64,000 bases of DNA from Bacillus sp. FJAT-26390 (GTDB taxonomy: Bacteria > Bacillota > Bacilli > Paenibacillales > Paenibacillaceae): positions 124,001 to 188,000 of the forward strand of contig NZ_MAQX01000037.1 of NCBI RefSeq assembly GCF_001682865.1, read 5' to 3'. Shown here one piece after another: positions 1 to 8,488 of the stretch. The notes beneath the pieces were generated by a model. The model was not told where the DNA came from, ran no database searches, and saw nothing but the letters and a program-made list of their open reading frames with translations. A program made the translations under genes and the position numbers. How positions within the stretch are numbered: position 1 is the stretch's first letter; the number at the start of each line of letters is the position of its first letter.

Positions 1-421
1 CAGGAATGCGCATGCAGTTCTCTTCCGGAACAACAACGTAGTCCGCATCGCCGCCATGCGTATCGAAGCCGATACATTTCCATTCCGGACAGAACATCTT
101 ATAGCCGCTCTTGCAGTGCTCGCATTCCCCGCAGCCAATCGCGAGGTAAACCGCAACGCGATCGCCAGCCTTGAAGCGAGCAACCCCTTCCCCAACCAGC
201 GTAATTTCGCCTGCCGGCTCATGTCCTGGATGGATGCAGCCGGATTTAGTCGACTCTCCGCCAACAACCGGATCACTGCCATAGTAAAGACTCATGTCGC
301 TGCGGCAAATCGCCGACGCCTTCATTTTAATAAGAACCTCGCCACTGCCCGGAACCGGAATCGGCACTTCTTTCACTTCTACTTGCTTGTCGCCTGGAAA
401 TACTACTGCTTTCATTGTCAT
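1..421 (-). CDS. Zinc-containing alcohol dehydrogenase (MDR family), partial
   Basis: The N-terminal 140 residues of a medium-chain NAD(P)-dependent dehydrogenase; the rest lies beyond the window edge. The GroES-like zinc domain is clear. Cys39 in ICRSD and His67-Glu68 in GHE are catalytic-zinc positions. Cys97, Cys100, Cys103 and Cys111 form the structural zinc lobe. The ATG at 421 has GGAGG at 429-433, seven bases upstream; a second ATG at 415 is less well placed. It is the last visible gene of a leftward operon, 13 bp after a Gfo/Idh oxidoreductase, so it probably oxidises a polyol or sugar intermediate from the same pathway. The substrate cannot be read from the sequence. Confidence 0.88.
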   Translation of the reverse strand, partial: MTMKAVVFPGDKQVEVKEVPIPVPGSGEVLIKMKASAICRSDMSLYYGSDPVVGGESTKSGCIHPGHEPAGEITLVGEGVARFKAGDRVAVYLAIGCGECEHCKSGYKMFCPEWKCIGFDTHGGDADYVVVPEENCMRIP

Positions 422-434
422 CTCTATTCCTCCA

Positions 435-1601
435 TCATGACTCGACTTGAACCCAGCGCTCTTCTTTATGGCTCTTAAGAATGGCTTCCATAATACACAT
501 GGATAGATGTCCATCCTCGAAGGTGGCGAAATTCGCATGATCCTTCAGCAAGTCCTTTCCTTCTCGAATGAACGTATAATATTGCAGCATCATATTTTTC
601 ACTGAATCCGGCCATCCTTCCGTATGACCGCCCGGGTGGTGAATGGAGGGTCTCGCCTCTTCAAGGAACAAAGCGGGATCTGCCATCAGCACCTCATTCG
701 AACGATCACGGTGGCCAATCCATAAACTTGCCGGTTCTTCTTGCTTCCAATAGGCAGACTTTCGGCTGCCGTTTAATTCAAAGCTGAGGGCGTTTTTCCG
801 GCCGGCGCTAACCTGAGATACGGTAAAGGCACCCTTGCTGCCGTCATCAAAGCGAACGAGAACCGAAGCGTAATCCTCAGTATGGATAGGTATGTCTTTG
901 TATTCTGGTGTCAGCTCGTCCTTGCTTGCACCAAACGTATTGGCATGGGATACGGTTTTTTTCCTAGTTGGATGCACCGTCCATAAATCAGCGAATACTT
1001 GTTTTATTTTTTTACCTGTCACGTATTGGACTGTGTCGCACCAGTGCGAGCCGATATCCGCGACCGCCCTCGACCTACCGCCTGTCTTATCTTCCAATCG
1101 CCAATTATAATCCGTTTCATACAGCAACCAGTCCTGCAAATAGCTGCCGTGCACCACATTTATTTTGCCGAATTCACCTTGCTTGACCATCTCGGAGAGC
1201 TGCTTCATCATCGGATATTGACGGTAGTTAAAATTAACGCCGTGCACAATGCCGTGCTTCCTTGCCAGGGCCAGCAACTCAGCAGATTCGGAGCTCGACA
1301 TAGCAAGTGGCTTCTCGGACAGGACATGCTTACCGGCTGCGATGATCTCAAGGTTGATCTGATGATGCAGATGGTTTGGCGTACAATTATGAACAACGTC
1401 AATATCCGGATTGCGAAGCATATCCTTGTAATCGCCGTAGGCAAGCGGCACGCCAAGCTGCTCCGCCTTGCTTCGGGCGCTCTCCTCGCCATTTTGAGCC
1501 AAGGCGATCACTTCAACGAATTCCAGCCTGCGTATGGCCTCAATATGCGCCGGTCCGATAAAACCCGTACCGATAATACCTGCTTTGATTTTATTTATCA
1601 T
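435..1601 (-). CDS. Gfo/Idh/MocA family oxidoreductase
   Basis: A 388-residue NAD(P)-dependent sugar or cyclitol dehydrogenase. The Rossmann motif GTGFIG is at residues 11-16, the family signature EKP at 96-98 and the catalytic D182/H186 in DIGSHWCD. The motif GSYLQDW (about 152-158) is shared with the second Gfo/Idh protein in this window. Its ATG overlaps the permease stop by four bases (ATGA), so the two genes are translationally coupled. The coupling to an RbsABC-type importer indicates that it acts on the imported sugar or on an oxidised derivative. The exact substrate is unknown. Confidence 0.92.
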   Translation of the reverse strand: MINKIKAGIIGTGFIGPAHIEAIRRLEFVEVIALAQNGEESARSKAEQLGVPLAYGDYKDMLRNPDIDVVHNCTPNHLHHQINLEIIAAGKHVLSEKPLAMSSSESAELLALARKHGIVHGVNFNYRQYPMMKQLSEMVKQGEFGKINVVHGSYLQDWLLYETDYNWRLEDKTGGRSRAVADIGSHWCDTVQYVTGKKIKQVFADLWTVHPTRKKTVSHANTFGASKDELTPEYKDIPIHTEDYASVLVRFDDGSKGAFTVSQVSAGRKNALSFELNGSRKSAYWKQEEPASLWIGHRDRSNEVLMADPALFLEEARPSIHHPGGHTEGWPDSVKNMMLQYYTFIREGKDLLKDHANFATFEDGHLSMCIMEAILKSHKEERWVQVES

Positions 1602-2593
1602 TTTTTTACCGCTTTCTTGCCGAATACGACAGCCAAAATAATAATTAAGCCTTTGATCATCATTTGTTGGCTGACATCAAGTCCCATGATAATAAGTCCG
1701 TTGTTGATGGTTCCGATCATAAGTGCGCCTACTACGGTGCCGACTATCGTGCCAACTCCCCCGAATAAGCTGGTACCGCCAAGAATGACAGCCGCAATGA
1801 CCGAAAGCTCATCTCCTTCGCCAAAGGAGAATCGTCCCGCATTCATCCGCCCAGCATACAAAAGACCTGCTAGACCAGCCATGGCTCCGGTGCCAAGGAA
1901 CACGAGAAGCTTAATGCGCGCAGTCTTCACGCCAGAAAATTTAGCTGCGTTCTCATTGCCGCCTGTAGCAAGGGTCTGCCGGCCAAACGAGGTTTTACGC
2001 AGGAGCACATGCGCGATGATCGTAAATACAACAACCCATAGCAGCAATACAGGTACCGGTCCGATATCGCCTGAGCCGAAGATGAAATTAAAAGTGTCGT
2101 TAATGATAGGAATCGGTGCCGTATCGGTGATCCACATCGCCATCCCTTTAACAGCTCCCATCGAGCCTAGCGTAACGAGGAAGGAAGGAATAGCGGCTTT
2201 TGTTACAAGCAAGCCGTTAACTAAACCAATCGCAAGCCCCGTGCCGACACCAGCGATTAATGCGCCAACAATTCCGAGGCCGGATTGCAGCGCCAGCGCA
2301 CCCGTAAGCGAAGATAACGCCGCGATGGAGCCCACGGACAGATCAATTTCACCCGTGCTAATGACAAATGTCATCGCAAGTCCCATTAACGAGATGGTAG
2401 CCGTCTGCCGCACGATGTTAAGCAAGTTGCCCGAAGTCAGAAAACCATCGTCGAACAAAGTCGCCGAGAAATAAATAAATACGCCGATAAAGGCCAAATA
2501 AACGATGTAGTTCCGCCATTGAAAGCTTTTTACAGATCCGGTCAGGCTCGGCTTGGTGACAGGCTTGTTTACACTAATATCCCTGGATTGCAT
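1598..2593 (-). CDS. Sugar ABC transporter permease, RbsC type (CUT2)
   Basis: A 331-residue integral membrane protein with many hydrophobic segments and the RbsC/XylH-family stretch TLATGGNENAAKFSGV (about residues 207-222), a region that contacts the ATPase. It is the only permease of the cluster, as expected for CUT2 importers, which use a homodimer. Its start overlaps the ATPase gene by 20 bp and its stop overlaps the oxidoreductase start. The family imports monosaccharides, and the neighbours suggest a sugar that is oxidised after uptake. Confidence 0.93.
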   Translation of the reverse strand: MQSRDISVNKPVTKPSLTGSVKSFQWRNYIVYLAFIGVFIYFSATLFDDGFLTSGNLLNIVRQTATISLMGLAMTFVISTGEIDLSVGSIAALSSLTGALALQSGLGIVGALIAGVGTGLAIGLVNGLLVTKAAIPSFLVTLGSMGAVKGMAMWITDTAPIPIINDTFNFIFGSGDIGPVPVLLLWVVVFTIIAHVLLRKTSFGRQTLATGGNENAAKFSGVKTARIKLLVFLGTGAMAGLAGLLYAGRMNAGRFSFGEGDELSVIAAVILGGTSLFGGVGTIVGTVVGALMIGTINNGLIIMGLDVSQQMMIKGLIIILAVVFGKKAVKK

Positions 2594-4073
2594 ATTGCAG
2601 CTCCTCCTCTGATTGAATCTCCCTGCGTTTCATCTCCCGTTTGATCTTGCCTTCATGCATAACTAACACGCGATCGCTGAGTGCAAGCAGCTCCGGGAGC
2701 TCTGAAGAAACAACGAGTATCGCCTTGCCGTTTGCGGCTATTTCACGCACGATATCAATAATTTCGGTTTTGGCGCCGATATCGACGCCGATAGTCGGTT
2801 CGTCCAGCAGCAGAACATCCGGTTCGGTTGCGAGCCATTTCGCGAGTACGATCTTCTGCTGATTGCCGCCTGACAGCAAGCCGCTTTGCTTGTAGATATT
2901 GTCGGTCTTGATGTTTAGCCTTTTTACGAGTCGCTCGCTCATCTCATTGGTTTTCTTGTTGTCGACCAACAGTCCTTTTTTCACCTTGGAGAGGATAGTA
3001 AGGATCATATTATCCCGAATGCTGTGCTGCAAAATAAGCCCCTGCATCCGGCGGTCTTCCGGAATTAAAGCAATGCCAGCATCGATCGCTTGCCGTGCGC
3101 TTCGAATTTTCTGCTTCTTCCCTTTCACGTAAACCTCGCCGCTATCCATCGGATCAATACCAAAAATCGTACGCAGAAGTTCCGTTCGTCCGCTTCCCAT
3201 AAGACCAGCTAGACCGATAATTTCACCGGGCTGAATTTGAAGGCTGACGTTGTCGACCTTCGTTCCGGCTGTGACGTTCCGAATCTCAAAAGCGGGAGGC
3301 CCATCTGTTCTGTATTTGCTCTCGACCCATTCGAACGCCTTATTGAGCTCTGCCCCAACAATATGCTGAATAACAGAATCGAGTGTCGTTTCCTTGATGA
3401 CCTCGGTTGTAATTTTGCGGCCGTCCCGCAAGATGGTAATGCGGTCGCAGATTTGAAAAATCTCATCCATGCGGTGTGAAATATAAATGATCGCGTAACC
3501 TTTCGCCTTAAGCTGATTAATGAACGAGAACAATATTTCCGTCTCCGTCTTCGTTAGCGACGAGGTCGGTTCATCCATGATCAGAACCTTCGCTTCCTGC
3601 GATAAGGCTTTTGCGATTTCGGTCATCTGCCAATAGCCGACCCCAAGCTCCTGCACGATATCGGAAGGCTTTATATCAACACCTAGTTCTTTGAGCAGCT
3701 TTTCAGTCTTGAGCGCATTGTCTTTGTCATCGAGCAGCCCCAAAGAGGTTTTGGATTCTCGGGTTAGATAAATGTTTTGGGCAACGGTTAATGTTGGGAT
3801 TAAGCTAAACTCTTGAAAGATCATCGAAATTTTATTCGCTCTTGCATCTTCGTAGCTTTTAATACTAATCGGCTTTCCTTCGATTAAAATGTCGCCTTTG
3901 TCAGCCGTATAGACGCCGGTGAGAATCTTCATAAGCGTCGACTTGCCGGCTCCATTACCGCCCATTAGGGCATGAACCTCGCCTTGTCTCACCGAGAAGC
4001 TGACATCATCCAGAACCGTAATGCCATTAAATCCCTTAGAGATATTTTTCATTTCGAGAATAGGTTGATCCAC
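2574..4073 (-). CDS. Sugar ABC transporter ATP-binding protein, RbsA/MglA type
   Basis: A tandem ATPase of about 500 residues that powers the CUT2 importer. The N-terminal cassette has Walker A GGNGAGKST, an unusual signature (LGVGYWQM) and Walker B VLIMDEPTS. The C-terminal cassette has a degenerate Walker A (GLMGSGRTE), signature LSGGNQQK and Walker B VLLLDEPTIGVD; such asymmetry is normal for RbsA. An upstream ATG at 4106 is open in frame but falls in the loop of a strong hairpin (4094-4117) and has no ribosome site. The GTG at 4073, preceded by GAAGGTG, is preferred; it gives a product starting VDQPILEM. Confidence 0.93.
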   Translation of the reverse strand: MDQPILEMKNISKGFNGITVLDDVSFSVRQGEVHALMGGNGAGKSTLMKILTGVYTADKGDILIEGKPISIKSYEDARANKISMIFQEFSLIPTLTVAQNIYLTRESKTSLGLLDDKDNALKTEKLLKELGVDIKPSDIVQELGVGYWQMTEIAKALSQEAKVLIMDEPTSSLTKTETEILFSFINQLKAKGYAIIYISHRMDEIFQICDRITILRDGRKITTEVIKETTLDSVIQHIVGAELNKAFEWVESKYRTDGPPAFEIRNVTAGTKVDNVSLQIQPGEIIGLAGLMGSGRTELLRTIFGIDPMDSGEVYVKGKKQKIRSARQAIDAGIALIPEDRRMQGLILQHSIRDNMILTILSKVKKGLLVDNKKTNEMSERLVKRLNIKTDNIYKQSGLLSGGNQQKIVLAKWLATEPDVLLLDEPTIGVDIGAKTEIIDIVREIAANGKAILVVSSELPELLALSDRVLVMHEGKIKREMKRREIQSEEELQYAIQGY

Positions 4074-4093
4074 TGCATTCACCTTCTTTAGTT

Positions 4094-4117
4094 GGAGGCT
4101 GCCCATGAGCAGCCTCC
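4094..4117 (-). other. Intercistronic hairpin after the binding-protein gene
   Basis: GGAGGCTGC at 4094-4102 pairs with GCAGCCTCC at 4109-4117 around a six-base loop. It has no T-tract, so it is more likely an mRNA stabiliser or processing barrier than a full terminator. It lies between the highly needed binding protein and the ATPase gene. Confidence 0.7.
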
Positions 4118-4131
4118 ATAAATGGGGATGT

Positions 4132-5295
4132 TTATTTCTTCATTGCATCCTGTACACTTGCCGGTGCGTCTGCGCCATAGATGAGCTTCCAGTTTTCCAG
4201 TACATTTTCTTTGGTAACCTTAATAGCTGGCGATGCGACATATGCTGGCGCTTCCTTGCCAAGCAGTGCATAACCAGACAAAATGGCTTGTGCTACGCCT
4301 TGGTCATATGGCAGCTGGGCGCCAAGACCACGAACGATGCCGTCAGAAGCGATAGATATCGCAACGTTAGTGCCAAGATCGACTGTAGTCACAACTAGAT
4401 CGTTCCTCCCTGCCGTTCTTGCAGCAGCCATAACACCTTCTGCCGGAACATCCCATGGAGCGAATATCCCATTTATATCCGGGTTTCTCGTGAGCATCGC
4501 CGATGCGACCTCTTCACCTTTGTTAGGATCTGTAATTCCTCCCTGAGCGACAATCTCAATATCGGGATACTTTTCTTTCATGCGGGCTTCAAAAGCATCG
4601 GAGCGGTTCTTCGTCACGAAAAAGTTAACGTCATGAAACACGATTCCGACCTTGCCTTTTCCGCCAAGCTTCTCCGCCATAATATCTGCGGCAAGCGCAC
4701 CGTTGCCGTAGTTGTCGCCTGATACGATACTGATATAATCTTTGCCGGGAATAAGTCCTGAAGCTGCTCCATCCATAAATACCAGCTTCACGCCTTGATT
4801 GACCGCCTTCTTGTATGCGCTCGCTGTGGATACAGCATCAACCGGTACAGAAATCATAATGTCGGGCTTTTTTGCCAAAACAGTCTCAATATCGTTTACT
4901 TGCTTCTCCGCTTTGAACTGCGCATCTGTTACCGCAACAACTTCAATACCCATTTTCTTGAACGTATTTTCCATTGCACCTACAGCAGCAGTCATATAAT
5001 CGGTACCGGAATAATGCATAACGATTGCAGCTTTGAATTTACCGTCTTTAATCTTCTGAAGCTCGTCTTCAGATAGCTGCAGGCTCTTCGCCGATACTGC
5101 TTTCTCGCCATTTGGGCCAATGTCCTGAACCGGTAAATCTGGAATGTTGGGATTAATCGTCAACGGGCCGGAAGCCGTATAGCCTTCATGCTCTTTTGGC
5201 GGCTCCGACTTGTTATGCGCGGCGCTACCGCAGCCGGCGATTGTCATTCCGCAGACAAGCAGTACAGCGAGTGATGCTACTAAACTTCTCTTCAT
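4132..5295 (-). CDS. Sugar-binding lipoprotein, RbsB-like (CUT2)
   Basis: A 387-residue substrate-binding protein. The lipoprotein signal peptide ends in the lipobox IAGC (Cys22), followed by a linker and a periplasmic-binding-protein type 4 fold (about 85-370). It opens the leftward operon and delivers the sugar to the RbsA/RbsC-type genes downstream. The ATG at 5295 has GAGGGG upstream. The ATPase gene follows after a hairpin. A close paralogue lies at 11681-12889, with nearly identical stretches such as LAKKPDIMISVPVDAVSTAS and GLGAQLPYDQGVA, so the two probably bind related ligands. Confidence 0.93.
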   Translation of the reverse strand: MKRSLVASLAVLLVCGMTIAGCGSAAHNKSEPPKEHEGYTASGPLTINPNIPDLPVQDIGPNGEKAVSAKSLQLSEDELQKIKDGKFKAAIVMHYSGTDYMTAAVGAMENTFKKMGIEVVAVTDAQFKAEKQVNDIETVLAKKPDIMISVPVDAVSTASAYKKAVNQGVKLVFMDGAASGLIPGKDYISIVSGDNYGNGALAADIMAEKLGGKGKVGIVFHDVNFFVTKNRSDAFEARMKEKYPDIEIVAQGGITDPNKGEEVASAMLTRNPDINGIFAPWDVPAEGVMAAARTAGRNDLVVTTVDLGTNVAISIASDGIVRGLGAQLPYDQGVAQAILSGYALLGKEAPAYVASPAIKVTKENVLENWKLIYGADAPASVQDAMKK

Positions 5296-5459
5296 ATTGT
5301 GATACCCCTCACTTTATATATGTTGTAGATCGATTTATTCAAAGTAGCCGAACAATCGATTAATTTGAGTATAGAGCGAACGGGTTTGCCGAAGTAGACG
5401 ATGAATTTAACCTGCAGGGGGGAATTTTTTAGTGGGCTTTACATCTTCAAACATAATAA

Positions 5460-5490
5460 GAGGCCATGCGATCACAAATCGCACAGCCTC
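5460..5490 (-). terminator. Hairpin downstream of the response-regulator/lipoprotein pair
   Basis: The arms GAGGC...TGCGAT and ATCGCA...GCCTC form an imperfect stem just after the stop at 5523. The following transcript (TTATTATGTTTG) is only moderately U-rich, so termination is probably partial. Confidence 0.55.
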
Positions 5491-5522
5491 CGAATCACCT
5501 ATATGACACTCATTTTCAAGCA

Positions 5523-6956
5523 TTAATAGCCGCTTTCTTTCATCAATCGATCCACCTTAGAAGCTGCTTCGTCCAGTGCGGTCCTCGCGTCCTTCTTCCC
5601 GGTCAAATACTGCTGCACCGCCGTTTGAACAGCCTCCGACACCTGATCATAATTGTTGATCCGCGGCCTTCCGACGCCTATGCTCAAGGAACGACCAAGC
5701 ACTTCGTAATACTCGCGCAGCGACTCGTCATTCATCTTTTTAGCGGCAACATAAGCCGATTTACGGGTCACATGCTGCCGAAACTGCAAGTAATCGCGCT
5801 GAACGTCAGCACTGGTCAAATAATCAGCCAAAACGTAAGCGGCTTCCTTCTGCTCCGAATATTTGTTAATCGCTAAACCCCATGAGCCAAAATGTGGACC
5901 GCGCACCAATTTATCGCCTTGCTTCACGCCCGGCAGCATGAAATAACCGACCTGCCCGCCTTTTACGTTCGGATGAAGCTTCATGTCATGGACGTTCATC
6001 CCCATAGCCGCTTGTCCGAAGCCAAAAGCAATCTCGACCTCATCCCAAGTGTAAGAGAGCACATCAGGTGAGGTTACTTTTCGCCTTAATATCCAACCTC
6101 CATAAGTCTCCAGCGCCTTCACGCCACTCTCGGAATTGAACACGGGATGGAGGTTTTCATCGAACAGCTTGCCTCCAAAATCACTTAGAAACGATTTGTA
6201 ATCGACAAAATTGGATTCATGCTTACCTGCCATCAATGTCGTACCGTACATATCGATCGTCCCGTCGCCATTTATGTCACGCGTAAAAAACTTCGCAATA
6301 TCCTCGTATTCCTCCAGCGTGTTAGGAATAGCTAATTCTCGCTTAAACCTTTTTTTAAAAGCAGCCCGATTAGCCTCATCCTGGAATAAATCCTTCCGGT
6401 AGCTGACCGTAAGCACATTCGACTGGATCGGCAGGCTCCATACATCGAAGCCCGCTGCCGTTATTTGGTCCAAATTGATCGTATCCAGCGCAATCGGCGC
6501 TCTTTGAGGCGTGTCCTTATCAAAGACAGACGTGTCCAAAAACAATTTTGCGATAAAATCATCCATACCCGTGGTTGATTCCGCCTTTCGAATATAACTT
6601 GTCATCGGCTCCAAATGCTGAATGATTTTGGGCATCCACGGCGTATCGATGGCAATGAGATCATATTCGCTGCTCATTCGCGACAGCTCTGTAAATACCT
6701 TTTCCTGCAAGCTGTTATATGGAAACGTGCTGACCTCGACATGAATCCCCGTCTGCTGCTCGTAATTTTCCGCCGCATGAATGACCGCTTCGGAGCCCGC
6801 TTCCACTGTTGCATACAACACCTTCAACGTCGTGGCAGAAGCATGAGCCGATTCGCTCGGCGTCTCGGTGCCAGGATTCAAGCTTTTTCCCGCACATCCT
6901 GTGCACCCTATCGCGAGTATGAATACAATAAGCATATAAGTCCGTAATCTGGCCAC
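5523..6956 (-). CDS. Extracellular solute-binding lipoprotein, family 1
   Basis: A family 1 (MalE/UgpB-like) binding protein of about 477 residues. The hydrophobic signal YMLIVFILAIGC ends at a lipobox Cys. The body contains typical SBP_bac_1 features such as EEYEDIAKFF and YVLADYLTSADVQRDY. The frame is open to 6998, inside the regulator gene, but the GTG at 6956 has AGGAG eight bases upstream and gives a normal signal peptide. No CUT1 permease lies nearby; the adjacent transporter is CUT2. It is cotranscribed with a response regulator, so a sensory role, presenting ligand to the divergent kinase, is likely. This role is inference. Confidence 0.85.
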   Translation of the reverse strand: MARLRTYMLIVFILAIGCTGCAGKSLNPGTETPSESAHASATTLKVLYATVEAGSEAVIHAAENYEQQTGIHVEVSTFPYNSLQEKVFTELSRMSSEYDLIAIDTPWMPKIIQHLEPMTSYIRKAESTTGMDDFIAKLFLDTSVFDKDTPQRAPIALDTINLDQITAAGFDVWSLPIQSNVLTVSYRKDLFQDEANRAAFKKRFKRELAIPNTLEEYEDIAKFFTRDINGDGTIDMYGTTLMAGKHESNFVDYKSFLSDFGGKLFDENLHPVFNSESGVKALETYGGWILRRKVTSPDVLSYTWDEVEIAFGFGQAAMGMNVHDMKLHPNVKGGQVGYFMLPGVKQGDKLVRGPHFGSWGLAINKYSEQKEAAYVLADYLTSADVQRDYLQFRQHVTRKSAYVAAKKMNDESLREYYEVLGRSLSIGVGRPRINNYDQVSEAVQTAVQQYLTGKKDARTALDEAASKVDRLMKESGY

Positions 6957-6984
6957 CCGCCACACTCCTCTCTTTATTGGCTCC

Positions 6985-8412
6985 TCACTCGGTCTCATCC
7001 GCAGCGGTCATGATCCCATTTTTCTTCCTAAATTCCGATGGTGAATAGCCAAATTCCTTCTTGAACAAGCTTCTAAAATAGGCATAATCGGCATATCCGA
7101 TATCCTCCGAAATTTCATTCCCTTTTTTGCTTGTGTTCAGCAAGAGCTCGCTGGCATGCTGCATTCTTCTGCGCGTGAGAAACCGTACAAAGGTGATGCC
7201 CATTTGCTGCTTAAACATGCGGCTCAGCGTCACGGGATGAACATTAACTGCTTCCGATACGACCTCCAGGCTCAAGTTTTTGTCGCTCGAGCTTGCTATG
7301 ACTTGCAATGCCTGCTTAAACCAACCGTTTGCTTGCGGCGCCTCACGTTCTTGTTGATCCAGGTTTTTTAACTCCTTAACACCGTTAAGAACCATGTGAT
7401 GTACCCGGCCTATCAAATCGTTCCAAGTATGATGCCGCCCGACCCATTCGTCCCAATAATAAAGAGTGTCTTCATCCACCATAATAAGATCACTCTTGCC
7501 AAGGCCTTCATCCAGTACGGCCATCAGATGGGCACACTCCTTACGAAGATCTTCATAGGATATCTTCTTTAAGCATGTGGACCATTTAGCCATAGCAGCC
7601 TCCAGTTCCCCAACTTCGCCGGTCCTCGCAAGATGAATGATCGCCTGTCTGTGCCTTACAGCTTGTTTGGCATGATCCTTCCGATCAGAACGGCTCGCAG
7701 GGAGGTCTGGATCATTTTTCTGAAAAAATAGAAGCTCCTTCTTCATCCGTATTTGAGAATGTAGCACGGGCAAAAAGTCTTTTTTCTCTCTAAAGCCTCG
7801 ATCCGTATGCTCCACAGGCGCTCTGAACACGATCGCTTCAAGGTCAACATCCAGTAAAACGGTAAGAAGGATATCGTGAAGAGGAATACTGCTGCTTTTT
7901 TGAGCGGCTGGGTCTAAAAGCTCGACCTGCTTCCATTCCCTCTCGTCAAACCATAGGCTAACATTAGCGGTTCTCACCTTATCCAAGGAAACATGCGAAA
8001 TCGGCGCAATATTCAAAAGCTGGTCGAGCTCTTTCAAAAATCGCTGCTCCATCATGCTTTTTACTTTGAGGACAATATCCGATAATTCCCCGCGATCCGT
8101 AGGCTTAAGCAAGAAGTCAGTGGCACCGTGCGTAAGAGCTCGCCTTGCATATTCAAAATCGTCATACCCTGATATAATGACCACATGAATGGCGGGGTAC
8201 CTTTCATGTAAGCGTTGAAGAATCTGAAGCCCATCAAGCTCCGGCATCCGAATATCGAGAAATACAAGATCCGGCTGAATCAGCTCAATTCGCTTCAAGG
8301 CTTCATATCCAAACTCTGTATTGAACACTTGCACATGGGGAAAAAGTGCTGTCAGCTTTTGAATAATGCTGACTCGCACCTCACTTTCATCGTCGACGAC
8401 ACAGATTTTCAT
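6985..8412 (-). CDS. Response regulator, REC plus AraC-type DNA-binding domain
   Basis: A 475-residue YesN-like regulator. The receiver domain (1-120) has the acidic pair D7-D8, phospho-acceptor D53 in FLDIRMP and a conserved K near LLKPTD. A long middle region (about 130-365) is not recognised. The C-terminal double helix-turn-helix ends in GYADYAYFRSLFKKEFGYSPSEFR. It is transcribed away from the kinase gene at 8489, with about 76 bp between them. It probably controls the uptake cluster in response to sugar. The long insertion suits the YesN class. Confidence 0.92.
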   Translation of the reverse strand: MKICVVDDESEVRVSIIQKLTALFPHVQVFNTEFGYEALKRIELIQPDLVFLDIRMPELDGLQILQRLHERYPAIHVVIISGYDDFEYARRALTHGATDFLLKPTDRGELSDIVLKVKSMMEQRFLKELDQLLNIAPISHVSLDKVRTANVSLWFDEREWKQVELLDPAAQKSSSIPLHDILLTVLLDVDLEAIVFRAPVEHTDRGFREKKDFLPVLHSQIRMKKELLFFQKNDPDLPASRSDRKDHAKQAVRHRQAIIHLARTGEVGELEAAMAKWSTCLKKISYEDLRKECAHLMAVLDEGLGKSDLIMVDEDTLYYWDEWVGRHHTWNDLIGRVHHMVLNGVKELKNLDQQEREAPQANGWFKQALQVIASSSDKNLSLEVVSEAVNVHPVTLSRMFKQQMGITFVRFLTRRRMQHASELLLNTSKKGNEISEDIGYADYAYFRSLFKKEFGYSPSEFRKKNGIMTAADETE

Positions 8413-8488
8413 AATAAATCCAGCTCCTTCATGTAATCCTAAAGTGAAGCATATCCAGGAGATGAAGCGATTAAGGGGGAACTCTTGT

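Noticed and set aside
56..478. Plus-strand ORF of 140 codons
   Set aside because: It is the antisense of the zinc alcohol dehydrogenase, whose zinc ligands and ribosome site are clear.
999..2474. Plus-strand ORF of 491 codons
   Set aside because: It lies fully antisense to the Gfo/Idh and permease genes and has a composition typical of a shadow frame.
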